A DNA stretch of 32,705 bases from Dehalococcoidia bacterium (GTDB lineage: Bacteria > Chloroflexota > Dehalococcoidia > UBA2247 > RBG-13-53-26). The notes beneath the pieces are model-generated. The model saw only the letters and a list, made by a program, of their open reading frames with translations. It made no database searches and had not been told where the DNA came from. A program made the position numbers and the translations under genes. Location of the stretch: assembly GCA_030372995.1 (NCBI GenBank), contig JAUCPZ010000146.1, positions 1 to 32,705 of the forward strand, in the 5' to 3' direction. Below are positions 16,529 through 23,680 of the stretch, one piece after another; positions within the stretch are counted from its first letter, which is position 1; every line of letters starts with the position of its first letter.

Positions 16529-17545
16529 TCAGATGTGCCGCCCCACTGACTCGGCCACTGGCCTCAGTTCCCGCATCAGCCGGGAGAAATCGGAAGGTGT
16601 GAGGGACTGAAGTCCGTCCACCAGAGCCTCCTTGGGGTTTGGGTGCACTTCAATCAACAAGCCATCGGCGCCGGCGGCGATGGCGGCCTTCGCCAGGGCG
16701 GGAACGTAGCTGTAGTGGCCCGCAGCATGGCTCGGGTCCACTATTACCGGCAGATGGGTGAACCTCTTCAACACGGGTATGGAGCCGATATCCAGCGAGA
16801 ACCGCGTGCTGTCCTCGAAGGTGCGGATCCCCCTCTCGCACAAGATGACCTGGCTGTTGCCTTCCGCCAGCAGGTAGTCAGCGGCGGTGAGCCACTCGGT
16901 GACGGTGCAGGAGAACCCCCGCTTCAAGACCACGGGATGTCTGCTCTTACCGATCTTGGTCAGCAGGGCGTAGTTCTGCATGTTGCGCGCGCCGACTTGG
17001 AGGATGTCCGCGCATTTGGCTACAAGCGGCACGGCCCGGGGCTCGACTACCTCGGTGATGACCGGGAGGCCCGTCTGCTTCCTGGCCTTGATCAGCAGCT
17101 CGAGGCCGGCTTTCTCCAAACCCTGGAAGCTGAACGGGGAGGTCCTCGGTTTGAAGGCGCCGCCCCGAAGAACGGAGGCTCCGGCCTTCTTGATCACCCT
17201 GGCCGCATCCATCAGCTGCTTCTCACTTTCCACGGCGCAAGGGCCAGCCATGATGACGATCCGTTTGCCGCCGATGTCGACGCCATCAACGGATACGATG
17301 GTGTCTTTGGGCTTGAACTCCCGGGAAGCCAGCTTGTAGGGCTTCATGATGCGGGCCACGCGTTCGACGCCGGGCAGGACGGCGAAGACGTCGGTGGACA
17401 ACTGCCCGGTGTTGCTACCGAGGATGGCGACCACGGTCTTGTCGGTGCCGAGGTTGAGCTGGACGCCCAGGTTCAGTGACTTGGCTCGTTCGACGACGCC
17501 GTCAATCTCTCTCTGGGTGGCGTGGGTTCTCATTTCAACGATCAT
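16529..17545 (-). CDS. aroF: 3-deoxy-7-phosphoheptulonate synthase (DAHP synthase), AroF/I-beta type, second copy
   Basis: The 338-residue protein is a clear paralogue of the one at 9253-10296 with the same domain order: N-terminal ferredoxin-like domain, then barrel. Matching pieces are [60 protein letters not shown] and DPSHAAGHYS. The N-terminal domains differ more than the barrels, which suggests different effectors. GGAG eight bases upstream supports the ATG at 17545. It has its own promoter, with an inverted repeat placed like an operator, and may be co-transcribed with the exporter gene downstream. Confidence 0.93.
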   Translation of the reverse strand: MIVEMRTHATQREIDGVVERAKSLNLGVQLNLGTDKTVVAILGSNTGQLSTDVFAVLPGVERVARIMKPYKLASREFKPKDTIVSVDGVDIGGKRIVIMAGPCAVESEKQLMDAARVIKKAGASVLRGGAFKPRTSPFSFQGLEKAGLELLIKARKQTGLPVITEVVEPRAVPLVAKCADILQVGARNMQNYALLTKIGKSRHPVVLKRGFSCTVTEWLTAADYLLAEGNSQVILCERGIRTFEDSTRFSLDIGSIPVLKRFTHLPVIVDPSHAAGHYSYVPALAKAAIAAGADGLLIEVHPNPKEALVDGLQSLTPSDFSRLMRELRPVAESVGRHI

Positions 17546-17637
17546 GGCTTGTACTCCGTTCGGGTGTTCACTTGCTGCGGCACAGGCTGTGACGAGTGCC
17601 TGCGGCTCTTGGGCTCATCCGGGGCCGCTTGCAGGAA

Positions 17638-17680
17638 ATCATAGCACGGTCCGTCGTGAATGAACAAACGTGGACCGTGC
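17638..17680 (-). promoter_or_regulatory. Promoter of the second DAHP synthase with an inverted-repeat operator
   Basis: On the minus strand TTGTTC (17667-17662), an 18-base spacer and TATGAT (17643-17638). Two perfect nine-base inverted arms, GCACGGTCC at 17644-17652 and GGACCGTGC at 17672-17680 (plus-strand reading), flank the -35 box. The inner arm abuts the -10 box. Because the arms lie upstream of the expected start near 17631, they look like a protein-binding operator rather than an RNA hairpin. The binding protein is unknown. Confidence 0.55.
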
Positions 17681-17756
17681 CATCATGAGCGCCGCTTCTT
17701 GTCATGCCGTGGGCGTGCATTCGAGTTCAGCAGGTATGCCTGATCGGCTGCGGCGG

Positions 17757-18254
17757 CTATTCCTGCTGGATAACGATCGTGTGGGCGATCATGTCCAGAG
17801 GGCGCTGCTTCTTGACTGACAGCCAGATGAATATTGGCGCCACCGCTGTGTAGAAGAGGATGGCTGAGACGAGGAGTTGGTCGGTGCCCGTGGCTGTGGC
17901 CGGGTCAGTGGGGAGTACCAGAGCCAGAAGAGCGTCGAACCGCTTGAGGTTTCTTATCGCGGCCTCCTTGAGCGGAAGCCTGTCCTCACGCTCGCTTCGG
18001 ACTCTTATGCGCAACAGCCGCTTGCCTATGGTCTGGCCCTGTCCGTGTTCGAAGTAAACGAAGTACGCGTATCTGAGGATAACCGCAGCCAGCATCGCGG
18101 CCAGCTCCCATCTCTCACCCATCCCTGCTATCTGAAGAAGGAAGGCCGGCACGAATAGTATGTACGTGATGGCCTCGTCAATGACTACTGCAGCGAATCT
18201 CTGCCACAGGAAGGCGTATCTGGCCTTATCGGCTGTTGGGGTCTGCGTCTGCAT
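17757..18254 (-). CDS. RDD-family membrane protein
   Basis: The 165-residue protein has the RDD layout. A first membrane segment includes WQRFAAVVIDEAITYILFV (Arg-x-x-Ala...Asp), a second segment AAMLAAVILRYAYFVYF follows, then the motif GQGQTIGKRLLRIRV and AAIRNLKRFDALLALVL. It ends with a third hydrophobic stretch and PLDMIAHTIVI. RDD proteins are small inner-membrane proteins of mostly unknown role, some linked to ion transport. The gene lies after the unrecognised 339-residue gene on the same strand, 88 bases away. Confidence 0.8.
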   Translation of the reverse strand: MQTQTPTADKARYAFLWQRFAAVVIDEAITYILFVPAFLLQIAGMGERWELAAMLAAVILRYAYFVYFEHGQGQTIGKRLLRIRVRSEREDRLPLKEAAIRNLKRFDALLALVLPTDPATATGTDQLLVSAILFYTAVAPIFIWLSVKKQRPLDMIAHTIVIQQE

Positions 18255-18342
18255 CAGCTCAAGCCGAGGTTCATCTCCGAGTCGATCGACATGCTGCCTT
18301 TCTCACGATGGTGGGTGGAGGTGCCGGCGCGAAGGCCGGCCT

Positions 18343-19362
18343 CTACGTCGGCGTTATCTGGTACTTTCCGAGCATGATGGGATTCTTGTCGTCGAAGAAG
18401 AGCCGTTTCATCTCGGCGATGGGCTCTTGCCACAGGTTGTTGAGCATGACCTCCAGAGTCTCGGTGTCCGCTATCATCTGTTCCTTCATGTCGATAAAGT
18501 GGCTCTGCAACTTGTCGGGGTCTTCTGCGGCCAGGAAGACCGCAGGCCACCTGCCGTAGTCCTGAATGTGCTCTTTCCGTGGCACCAAAACGATATCGCC
18601 CGCCATGATGACGCGTCCTATCTGGAAATTGCGCAGGATGGCGTCGCGGTAGTCGCGCACCTTGCGGGCGTGCAACTTGTATTCCTTCCACTGCTCCGAC
18701 GCCCCAAAATACTCGTCCAGCAATCCGTATCTCGCGGGCGGCACTGCCGGTGCAGCGCCGGTTTGCAGGCTGTCGCCGCGGTCCCCTCCCTGCTTCTGGG
18801 CGGTCTCCTTCCTGGAGAGTTGTGGGACGTTGGCTCTTCCCCCACAGCAGTCGATGGTGAGCAGGCAGACTCCGTGAAGGAACTCCTCCGCCAGGTCACA
18901 GGCTGCGGCCAAGTGCGTGTAGAAATCCTCGAAAGATGACATCCTCGGGTTCATGACGTGGTCGTAGCAGCAGACCAGATGCATGAACACGGAGTAGTGA
19001 AGGGAGGCCAGTTGCAGGACATCTTCGGAGATGTGCTCTCTTGGCAGAGTCCTCTTCCGCTGGTCGGTGACGGTGGCCTGCAGCCTCCTGGTGATGGGCA
19101 CCACGAAGTGCCTCCAGTAGTCCTCGCAATTGGGAAACCTGTCTTTGAGCAGGGGCCAGTATGACTTCTCATAGTAGTCGCCTTCGTTGACGTAGTACGT
19201 TCTCTTGATGGCCTCTATCGCATTGCCCAGGGTCACTATGTATTGCACTATCTTCGGGCCTCCCTGCGTCGCGGCGGTACCGAGGCAGATGTCATTCAAG
19301 GCCGCCCAGTTTCTCCACGGCCTCGTGTCGATGATCACTGCTGTAGAGAATCTAACATGCAC
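18343..19362 (-). CDS. Protein of unknown function, 339 residues
   Basis: I do not recognise a family. The sequence is natural in composition, with a mixed alpha/beta first half (QGGPKIVQYIVTLGNAIEAIKRTYY, ISEDVLQLASLHYSVFMHLVCCYDHV). A polar linker at about 180-210 (RKETAQKQGGDRGDSL) follows, then a second part with YKLHARKVRDYRDAILRN. There is no signal peptide or membrane segment. Cysteines at CCYDH and IDCCGG could bind metal. GAGG six bases upstream supports the ATG at 19362. The gene diverges from the CoA-ligase gene, and a G/C-rich hairpin (18318-18342) overlaps its end. Confidence 0.7.
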   Translation of the reverse strand: MHVRFSTAVIIDTRPWRNWAALNDICLGTAATQGGPKIVQYIVTLGNAIEAIKRTYYVNEGDYYEKSYWPLLKDRFPNCEDYWRHFVVPITRRLQATVTDQRKRTLPREHISEDVLQLASLHYSVFMHLVCCYDHVMNPRMSSFEDFYTHLAAACDLAEEFLHGVCLLTIDCCGGRANVPQLSRKETAQKQGGDRGDSLQTGAAPAVPPARYGLLDEYFGASEQWKEYKLHARKVRDYRDAILRNFQIGRVIMAGDIVLVPRKEHIQDYGRWPAVFLAAEDPDKLQSHFIDMKEQMIADTETLEVMLNNLWQEPIAEMKRLFFDDKNPIMLGKYQITPT

Positions 19363-19470
19363 AGCCTCGAGTATTCAACCCCGTATGTTCCTGGCCAGCG
19401 GAAGAGTACAAAGGGCAATGAGTTTTCGGTAATGCGATGAGTAGCTTGCGGCACCTTCTTCGTTCCAGTT

Positions 19471-19500
19471 TTGCCATCGCCCTCGCGGCGCAGGTACAAT
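19471..19500 (+). promoter_or_regulatory. Promoter giving a near-leaderless transcript
   Basis: TTGCCA (19471-19476), an 18-base spacer and TACAAT (19495-19500). The ATG is at 19514, so a transcript starting about seven bases past the -10 box would have a leader of only about seven bases. No Shine-Dalgarno sequence precedes the ATG, which agrees with leaderless translation. Confidence 0.55.
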
Positions 19501-19513
19501 CTAGTACAGCAAC

Positions 19514-20962
19514 ATGTCGCTCGACGCCATCTTCAACCCCCGTTCCATAGCAGTTGTTGGCGCTACTGACAGCCCTGTGGCTGCCCCCGGTGCTCCTTCG
19601 GCCTCTTTCAACGCCCACACTCAGATATTCTTCTACACCCTGATCGACTGGGGATACCCGGGGAAGATATATGCCGTGAACACAAAGGGCGACGCGGTCC
19701 GCGGGCACAAGGTCTACCGCAGCCTGCTGGACATACCTGAGCCGGTAGACTACGTGATCTGCATCATCCCCGCAGAAGCCACGCCGGGACTCGTTCGCGA
19801 CTGCGTGGCCAAGGGTGTGAAGGGACTGCATCTGTACACCGCTGGTTTTGCGGAGACCGGCCTGGCCGATAAGAAAGCGCTGCAGGCCGAGCTGGTCAGG
19901 ATCGCCCGCAGCGGTGGAGTGCGCCTGATCGGCCCCAATTGCATGGGCATCTATCACCCGAAGATGGGCATGACGTACGGGCCGAACTTCCCCAGGGAGC
20001 CGGGCAACGTAGCTTTCATCTCTCAGAGCGGGAGCTATACGCTGCTGCTGGTCAGGGCGGCAGCGGCGCGGGGAGTGCGCTTCAGCAAGGTGGTGAGCTA
20101 CGGAAATGCCAGCGATCTGGATGAGATCGACCTGCTGGACTATCTGGCCGACGATCCTGAGACGGAGATCATCGGGGCCTATCTGGAGGGTGCGAAGGAC
20201 GGCCCAGGCCTGGTGCGGGTGCTGACCAAGGCGGCATCCCGGAAGCCCACGATTATCATCAAGAGGGGCAGCACAGAAGCGGGGAAGCGGGGTGCGAGCA
20301 CCCATACGGGGGCGCTGGCTGGGGACGACGCGGTCTGGGACAGCATGCTCAAGCAGACGGGGGCGATCCGTGTGGAGGACTTCGAGGAGATGGCGGATCT
20401 GATGACGACGTTTGTCTTCTTCCCATTGCCGCGGGGCCGCAAGGCGGTGCTGTTCGGCGTGGGTGGCGGGGCGGGAGTGCGTGCCTCGGACGAATGCGAG
20501 GCCGGCGGACTCATCCTGCCGCCGATTCCAGAAGAGATGAGGGCGGAGTTGGCGCGCTCGCTGACGACGGCCGGTACCATGCTGCGGAACCCGGTGGATC
20601 CCGGGCACTACGCGCGGGACTTCACCCAGATGATTCACCTGCTGGACAACTGGGAAGATGCGGACATGGTGCTGTGGCAGATCGCCCCTGACATCGAGGC
20701 GCTGCAGACGGAGACCATTCTGCAGTACATCCACATGATGAGGTTGCACACGCTGAAGACGCTCATGGGTCTGAAGAAGCCGAAGGCGGTGATTGTGCAT
20801 GGGGTAGAGAGTGATATTGGTCTTCAAGCGTTGATGGAGACGCGGAAGGCGTGTGCCGAAAACAAGGTGGCCTTCTATCCCTCGATCTACCGGGCGGCCC
20901 GGGCGATCAGCCGCTATATGGACTACTGCGAACGTCACGGCCGCAAGGATCTCGTCCGGTAA
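19514..20962 (+). CDS. NDP-forming acyl-CoA synthetase alpha-type protein (CoA-binding)
   Basis: The 482-residue protein has a CoA-binding domain (MSLDAIFNPRSIAVVGATDSP, then GYPGKIYAVNTKG and VDYVICIIPAEATPGLV). A succinyl-CoA-synthetase-like domain follows (LIGPNCMGIYHP, VAFISQSGSY, VSYGNASDLDEIDLLDYL). The loop THTGALAGDDAVW, near residues 262-274, carries the His that is phosphorylated in this superfamily. A third domain (RKAVLFGVGGGAGVRASDECEAGG) completes the alpha subunit. Such enzymes conserve energy by turning acyl-CoA plus ADP and phosphate into acid plus ATP. An ATP-grasp beta domain is needed and is absent from this gene and its neighbours. The start follows a promoter at close range. 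Confidence 0.85.
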   Translation: MSLDAIFNPRSIAVVGATDSPVAAPGAPSASFNAHTQIFFYTLIDWGYPGKIYAVNTKGDAVRGHKVYRSLLDIPEPVDYVICIIPAEATPGLVRDCVAKGVKGLHLYTAGFAETGLADKKALQAELVRIARSGGVRLIGPNCMGIYHPKMGMTYGPNFPREPGNVAFISQSGSYTLLLVRAAAARGVRFSKVVSYGNASDLDEIDLLDYLADDPETEIIGAYLEGAKDGPGLVRVLTKAASRKPTIIIKRGSTEAGKRGASTHTGALAGDDAVWDSMLKQTGAIRVEDFEEMADLMTTFVFFPLPRGRKAVLFGVGGGAGVRASDECEAGGLILPPIPEEMRAELARSLTTAGTMLRNPVDPGHYARDFTQMIHLLDNWEDADMVLWQIAPDIEALQTETILQYIHMMRLHTLKTLMGLKKPKAVIVHGVESDIGLQALMETRKACAENKVAFYPSIYRAARAISRYMDYCERHGRKDLVR

Positions 20963-21070
20963 CCCCCTTGATGACCTCGACTCCTTACCCTGGCTAGGCT
21001 CGAATTGACCTCCGGCCCTCGACGGAAGGCGCGTTGACCGAGGCGATCACCCCCACCCTTCGATGGCTCC

Positions 21071-21478
21071 TTACTGAAGAAACGGCGACAGATCAAGTCG
21101 CAAAGGGCCTGTTGCTCGAACGTCAACAAACCTGTCCGCTGGCCGAGCGGAGAGGTGAAGTCGTACCAGTGATCCACAACTTCCAGACCTGATCTCTACC
21201 GAATGGTTTCTGGCTGCCTGAAGGAATACGGAACTCGGCACTTTGAGATGGAAGAAGTTCTGTGAGGACACGGACCTCTGACACAGCAAATGAGCGTGGT
21301 CTCGCATGGGTCCAGTGAACTTCTCCATCGGGATGTCGAACCACCAGACCTCGGACGATGTCCACGACCTGTCTGCGGTGTAGAACTGTGACACGGTTAT
21401 GTGTCTATCATCTCGGGGATGAGTCTCAACCACGTTCTGGCGAAACCATGTCAGGCCCAAAGATCGGATACATCCCAT
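21071..21478 (-). CDS. Unknown protein with a probable frame break
   Basis: The start at 21478 has GGAGGT seven bases upstream. The first part (MGCIRSLGLTWFRQN, WTSSEVWWFDIPMEKF, VSSQNFFHLKVPSSVFLQ) is natural protein. After about 21,190 this frame becomes Arg/Ser/Pro-rich and ends at 21071. A neighbouring frame then reads LEVVDHWYDFTSPLGQ and LTFEQQALCDLICRRFF and stays open to 20935. A one-base change near 21,183-21,200 would join the two halves. I therefore think the gene is frameshifted or the assembly has an error. The family is not recognised. The alternative end would overlap the end of the CoA-ligase gene. Confidence 0.45.
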   Translation of the reverse strand: MGCIRSLGLTWFRQNVVETHPRDDRHITVSQFYTADRSWTSSEVWWFDIPMEKFTGPMRDHAHLLCQRSVSSQNFFHLKVPSSVFLQAARNHSVEIRSGSCGSLVRLHLSARPADRFVDVRATGPLRLDLSPFLQ

Positions 21479-21526
21479 TGCAGCACCTCCAAAGCCGTAT
21501 AACTGTTCGCTCAAGGATGAGGCAGT

Positions 21527-21682
21527 TCAATGAATGGCGAACGACACAAGCATGATCGCTGCCATGGCAAGCACGGCTGGGATTCTTACGATCTTTTTGC
21601 CATGGGCATCTGAATCCCTCGTCAGCAGTGTTGCCGCGATCCCGATAGCGAGGGCTACCATGAGCAATGTGGTCTGCTTCAC
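21527..21682 (-). CDS. Small membrane protein, 51 residues
   Basis: From a GTG at 21682, with AGGAGGG six bases upstream, the protein has two hydrophobic segments: TTLLMVALAIGIAATLL and IVRIPAVLAMAAIMLVSFAI. A polar link TRDSDAHGKK lies between them. A two-helix hairpin in the membrane is likely. It is not recognised, and its size fits a holin-like, regulatory or toxin-type peptide as well as an accessory subunit. It is followed 48 bases downstream by the probable frameshifted gene. Confidence 0.5.
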   Translation of the reverse strand: MKQTTLLMVALAIGIAATLLTRDSDAHGKKIVRIPAVLAMAAIMLVSFAIH

Positions 21683-21707
21683 TCTCTTCCCTCCTCTGCC
21701 TTGCTTG

Positions 21708-22061
21708 TCAGTTCCGTGAATCGTGCGGAAGATGCACAACCAGAATGTCAAAAGACCGTGGATTCAAGCACGTCTTATGGGAAGATGTGCCGGCCCCGTC
21801 CTTCCATTCTGAAAAACCAGGGCAGACGAACCTGCCCCTCAGATACCCGCAGATCTCCCGATACGTCTTCGTCTTCTCTGCTAGCTCTGGATGAAGCCTC
21901 CGACGGTCTCCACATGACGTGCAGGTTCCCTCGCTGCATCGACCAGCATATCGCACTACTTCCTGAGCTAGGCCAGCCGGAAGCGAGCATCCTCCCGGGA
22001 AGCCTCGCCTTTTATTCCTACGTGACACTCCACTCCCCCTTTGTATCAGTTCGGCGAACAC
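21708..22061 (-). CDS. Possible unknown protein, start uncertain
   Basis: The frame is open for 117 codons. Its second half (CSEGTCTSCGDRRR, then KTKTYREICGYLRGRFVCPGF and SFDILVVHLPHD) looks like protein and has a Cys-x4-Cys-x2-Cys group that might bind zinc. The first half is Arg/Gly-rich and less convincing. A GTG at about 22,006 follows AAAGGGGGAG and may be the true start. No family is recognised. Overlapping frames are comparable in quality, so this call is weak. Confidence 0.3.
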   Translation of the reverse strand: MFAELIQRGSGVSRRNKRRGFPGGCSLPAGLAQEVVRYAGRCSEGTCTSCGDRRRLHPELAEKTKTYREICGYLRGRFVCPGFSEWKDGAGTSSHKTCLNPRSFDILVVHLPHDSRN

Positions 22062-22098
22062 GTGCCGGGTCTCGCGACCCGAATGGCGTAGGCAGCAG

Positions 22099-22494
22099 TC
22101 ACGAGTCCTCCGAACTTGGCGGGCGGATTGCCGAACTTCTCTCGATAGGGCCTTGCCCGTCCGCGGCGTGGCCTGCTAACTGGATGTCGACCAACTCAGA
22201 CACGTTCTGCCTGTCGTATCGGGACAGCCTGTCGCCCAGCACCGCTGGCATCGCTGTTCCGCCCGTACCTTCATAGTACCGATAGCCGCCCCCGTTGGCA
22301 CGTACAATTGCGGGCAGCACCCCCTGCGTGTCCTTCAATAGATGCTCACCGGCGACCGACCCCGGTAGGTGATCAGCCACTTGCCTCGCGAAGTCGTAGC
22401 GGTGGCGCCATGTCTTGCCTACTTGGAGCGTAAACCCTCCGCGATTGTCAGCGACAAGTTCCACGTGCCGAATCATCCCATGACCCACGGACAC
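22099..22494 (-). CDS. Unknown protein overlapping the upstream gene, probable frame break near its end
   Basis: The frame reads MIRHVELVADNRGGFTLQVG from an ATG at 22476 (or a GTG at 22494), then YDFARQVADHL and RQNVSELVDIQLAGHAADGQGP. From about 22,150 the composition drops to Ser/Pro-rich. The neighbouring frame there reads YREKFGNPPAKFGGLVTAAY followed by AIRV, stopping at 22046. One base would unite them. The start overlaps the upstream gene by 29 bases or more, with no clear ribosome binding site, so this might also be the continuation of that gene. The family is not recognised. Confidence 0.4.
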   Translation of the reverse strand: MSVGHGMIRHVELVADNRGGFTLQVGKTWRHRYDFARQVADHLPGSVAGEHLLKDTQGVLPAIVRANGGGYRYYEGTGGTAMPAVLGDRLSRYDRQNVSELVDIQLAGHAADGQGPIERSSAIRPPSSEDS

Positions 22495-22834
22495 GTTCGT
22501 AGGCTTGCCGGATCAGAGACTTTGCCTCATCGAAAGGGAGTTCGGAGCACATGAAGCCAGGAAAGCTCCAACGCATGTACAGACGATGGTTGGGATCGAG
22601 GTATCGAGCTTCAACAACTCCTGTGCGCTGGCGGACAATGAGTGTCTCGCTCCTTGCATACTCGATCCGCCTAGTAACGTAACGTGGTCCGAGACACGGT
22701 GCTAGCTGCACCATGCCACTTCGCGGGGAAAGCCAGCAGAACTTCCTGCCTGCAAAGGAGTAGGCGATCTGAGTCGTTTCATCTCGTCTCACTCCTGGCC
22801 ATGCGGAAATAGCAGCGTCCAACTTCGAGATCAT
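22448..22834 (-). CDS. Unknown protein, 128 residues
   Basis: A good AGGAGGA lies seven bases before the ATG at 22834. The sequence MISKLDAAISAWPGVRRDE, then YSFAGRKFCWLSPRSGMVQLAP, then HRLYMRWSFPGFM and FDEAKSLIRQAYERV is a plausible compact alpha/beta domain. The combination of an opening helix, 'WPGV', an 'AGRKF' strand and a closing helix reminds me loosely of the MmcQ/YjbR or DUF5519 fold, but no motif clinches it. The last 13 residues, overlapping the next frame, look less natural. Confidence 0.55.
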   Translation of the reverse strand: MISKLDAAISAWPGVRRDETTQIAYSFAGRKFCWLSPRSGMVQLAPCLGPRYVTRRIEYARSETLIVRQRTGVVEARYLDPNHRLYMRWSFPGFMCSELPFDEAKSLIRQAYERVRGSWDDSARGTCR

Positions 22835-22887
22835 TCCAGATTCCTCCTATACTCGCCCATGCACCATCCCCCTTGCGGATTTCACTC

Positions 22888-23118
22888 CTACCAGATCCTG
22901 AAGTCCAAGTGTTCGTCTTCACTCTCGACTGGCGGCCATATTTGCCACGTCAGGCTCGCAACTGACCAGAAATCCGGACCACACTCGAGTATCCGCCGCT
23001 CTCCAGTCACTTTGTTGACCACACTGAATCTCAGAGTCCCGGCCTCACTGCTGTGCCAGGGAGATATGATGAAATCGTTTGTTTGCAGCGATATGAATGG
23101 ATTGTAACGATAGTCCAT
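22888..23118 (-). CDS. Small unknown protein, 76 residues
   Basis: The frame starts MDYRYNPFISLQTNDFIISP with GGAAG six bases upstream. It is rich in aromatic residues and beta-strand-like pieces (TLRFSVVNKVTGERRILECG, FWSVASLTWQIW) and ends acidic (PPVESEDEHLDFRIW). The composition is that of a real small globular protein. The family is not recognised. It lies 39 bases after the RHH-like gene and 53 bases before the 128-residue gene, so the three are probably one transcript. Confidence 0.55.
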   Translation of the reverse strand: MDYRYNPFISLQTNDFIISPWHSSEAGTLRFSVVNKVTGERRILECGPDFWSVASLTWQIWPPVESEDEHLDFRIW

Positions 23119-23157
23119 GCGCTTCCGATCCCTTGGTTGCGGTCATACCTCGAATTC

Positions 23158-23412
23158 TCAAGTGGTGGGTTGCTCCGTCTCGTCCGCTGTCCTATACAGC
23201 CTGACGTAGTTCGCCAAAGCTATGTCAATGGCATCATTCAGGATCTGTAGGTGAGGGGGTAGCTTTCGGTTATGTCGTCTGGGTTTGTATCTGCTTTCAC
23301 ACAACTCCTCGAAACCTCGCCACGTGTTGGCATTGATGTACAGGGTCTTATTGACGCGAACTGCCGATTGCGCAGAGCCCGCGTTTTCGTCACACACGTT
23401 ATTCAGTTGCAT
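23158..23412 (-). CDS. Small ribbon-helix-helix-like protein, 84 residues
   Basis: GAGGAAGGAAGT leads into the ATG at 23412. The core pattern is strand VRVNKTLYIN, helix ANTWRGFEELCES, a basic loop YKPRRHNRK, and helix ILNDAIDIALANYVRLYR. This matches the strand-helix-helix order of Arc/CopG-type DNA-binding proteins, with a longer basic loop than usual. Such genes often head operons and autoregulate, including as antitoxins. It is first of the minus-strand cluster and diverges from another RHH-like gene. The RHH call is my reading of the pattern, not a database match. Confidence 0.55.
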   Translation of the reverse strand: MQLNNVCDENAGSAQSAVRVNKTLYINANTWRGFEELCESRYKPRRHNRKLPPHLQILNDAIDIALANYVRLYRTADETEQPTT

Positions 23413-23680
23413 ACTTCCTTCCTCTTTTTGTTATCTTCTCCGGCAATTTGACTGGGCACCAGAGACCTGATAGGCTTCGAATGACTTCAATTGGACCACA
23501 AACCGAATTGCATTTGCGTCCACGGATCTGCACGTCCGTTCGTGGCTATCCTCACTCTGAAGGCTAAGAAGTGGCATATAAGCTCCCCAAGGAGCTCTAT
23601 GATAACAAAGATGGACAGTGAATTCCAGTGGTATAATGTGGAACAATGTGAAACGAATAGGTACCACCCCGGGGGCGGAC
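23413..23680. other. Divergent regulatory region between two RHH-like genes
   Basis: The 268 bases separate the RHH-like gene at 23158-23412 from the one at 23681. AGCTCC-CCAA-GGAGCT (23581-23596) is a small inverted repeat, and the extended -10 promoter is at 23629. No other gene is supported; the open frames here look like shadows. Confidence 0.5.
23629..23637 (+). promoter_or_regulatory. Extended -10 promoter, TGGTATAAT
   Basis: Perfect TATAAT with TGn upstream, 44 bases before the ATG at 23681. A -35-like TGGACA sits only 14 bases upstream, too close to act in the standard way. The same nine bases occur at 7253-7261. Confidence 0.6.

Noticed and set aside
19352..20938. 528-codon open frame antisense to the CoA-ligase gene
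   Set aside because: It mirrors a gene with clear domains, is rich in Arg, His, Pro and Gly, and has no ribosome binding site. It is a GC-driven shadow.
21701..22276. 191-codon plus-strand frame in the accessory cluster
   Set aside because: It is Ser/Pro/Arg-rich with no ribosome binding site and opposes several minus-strand frames with better content.
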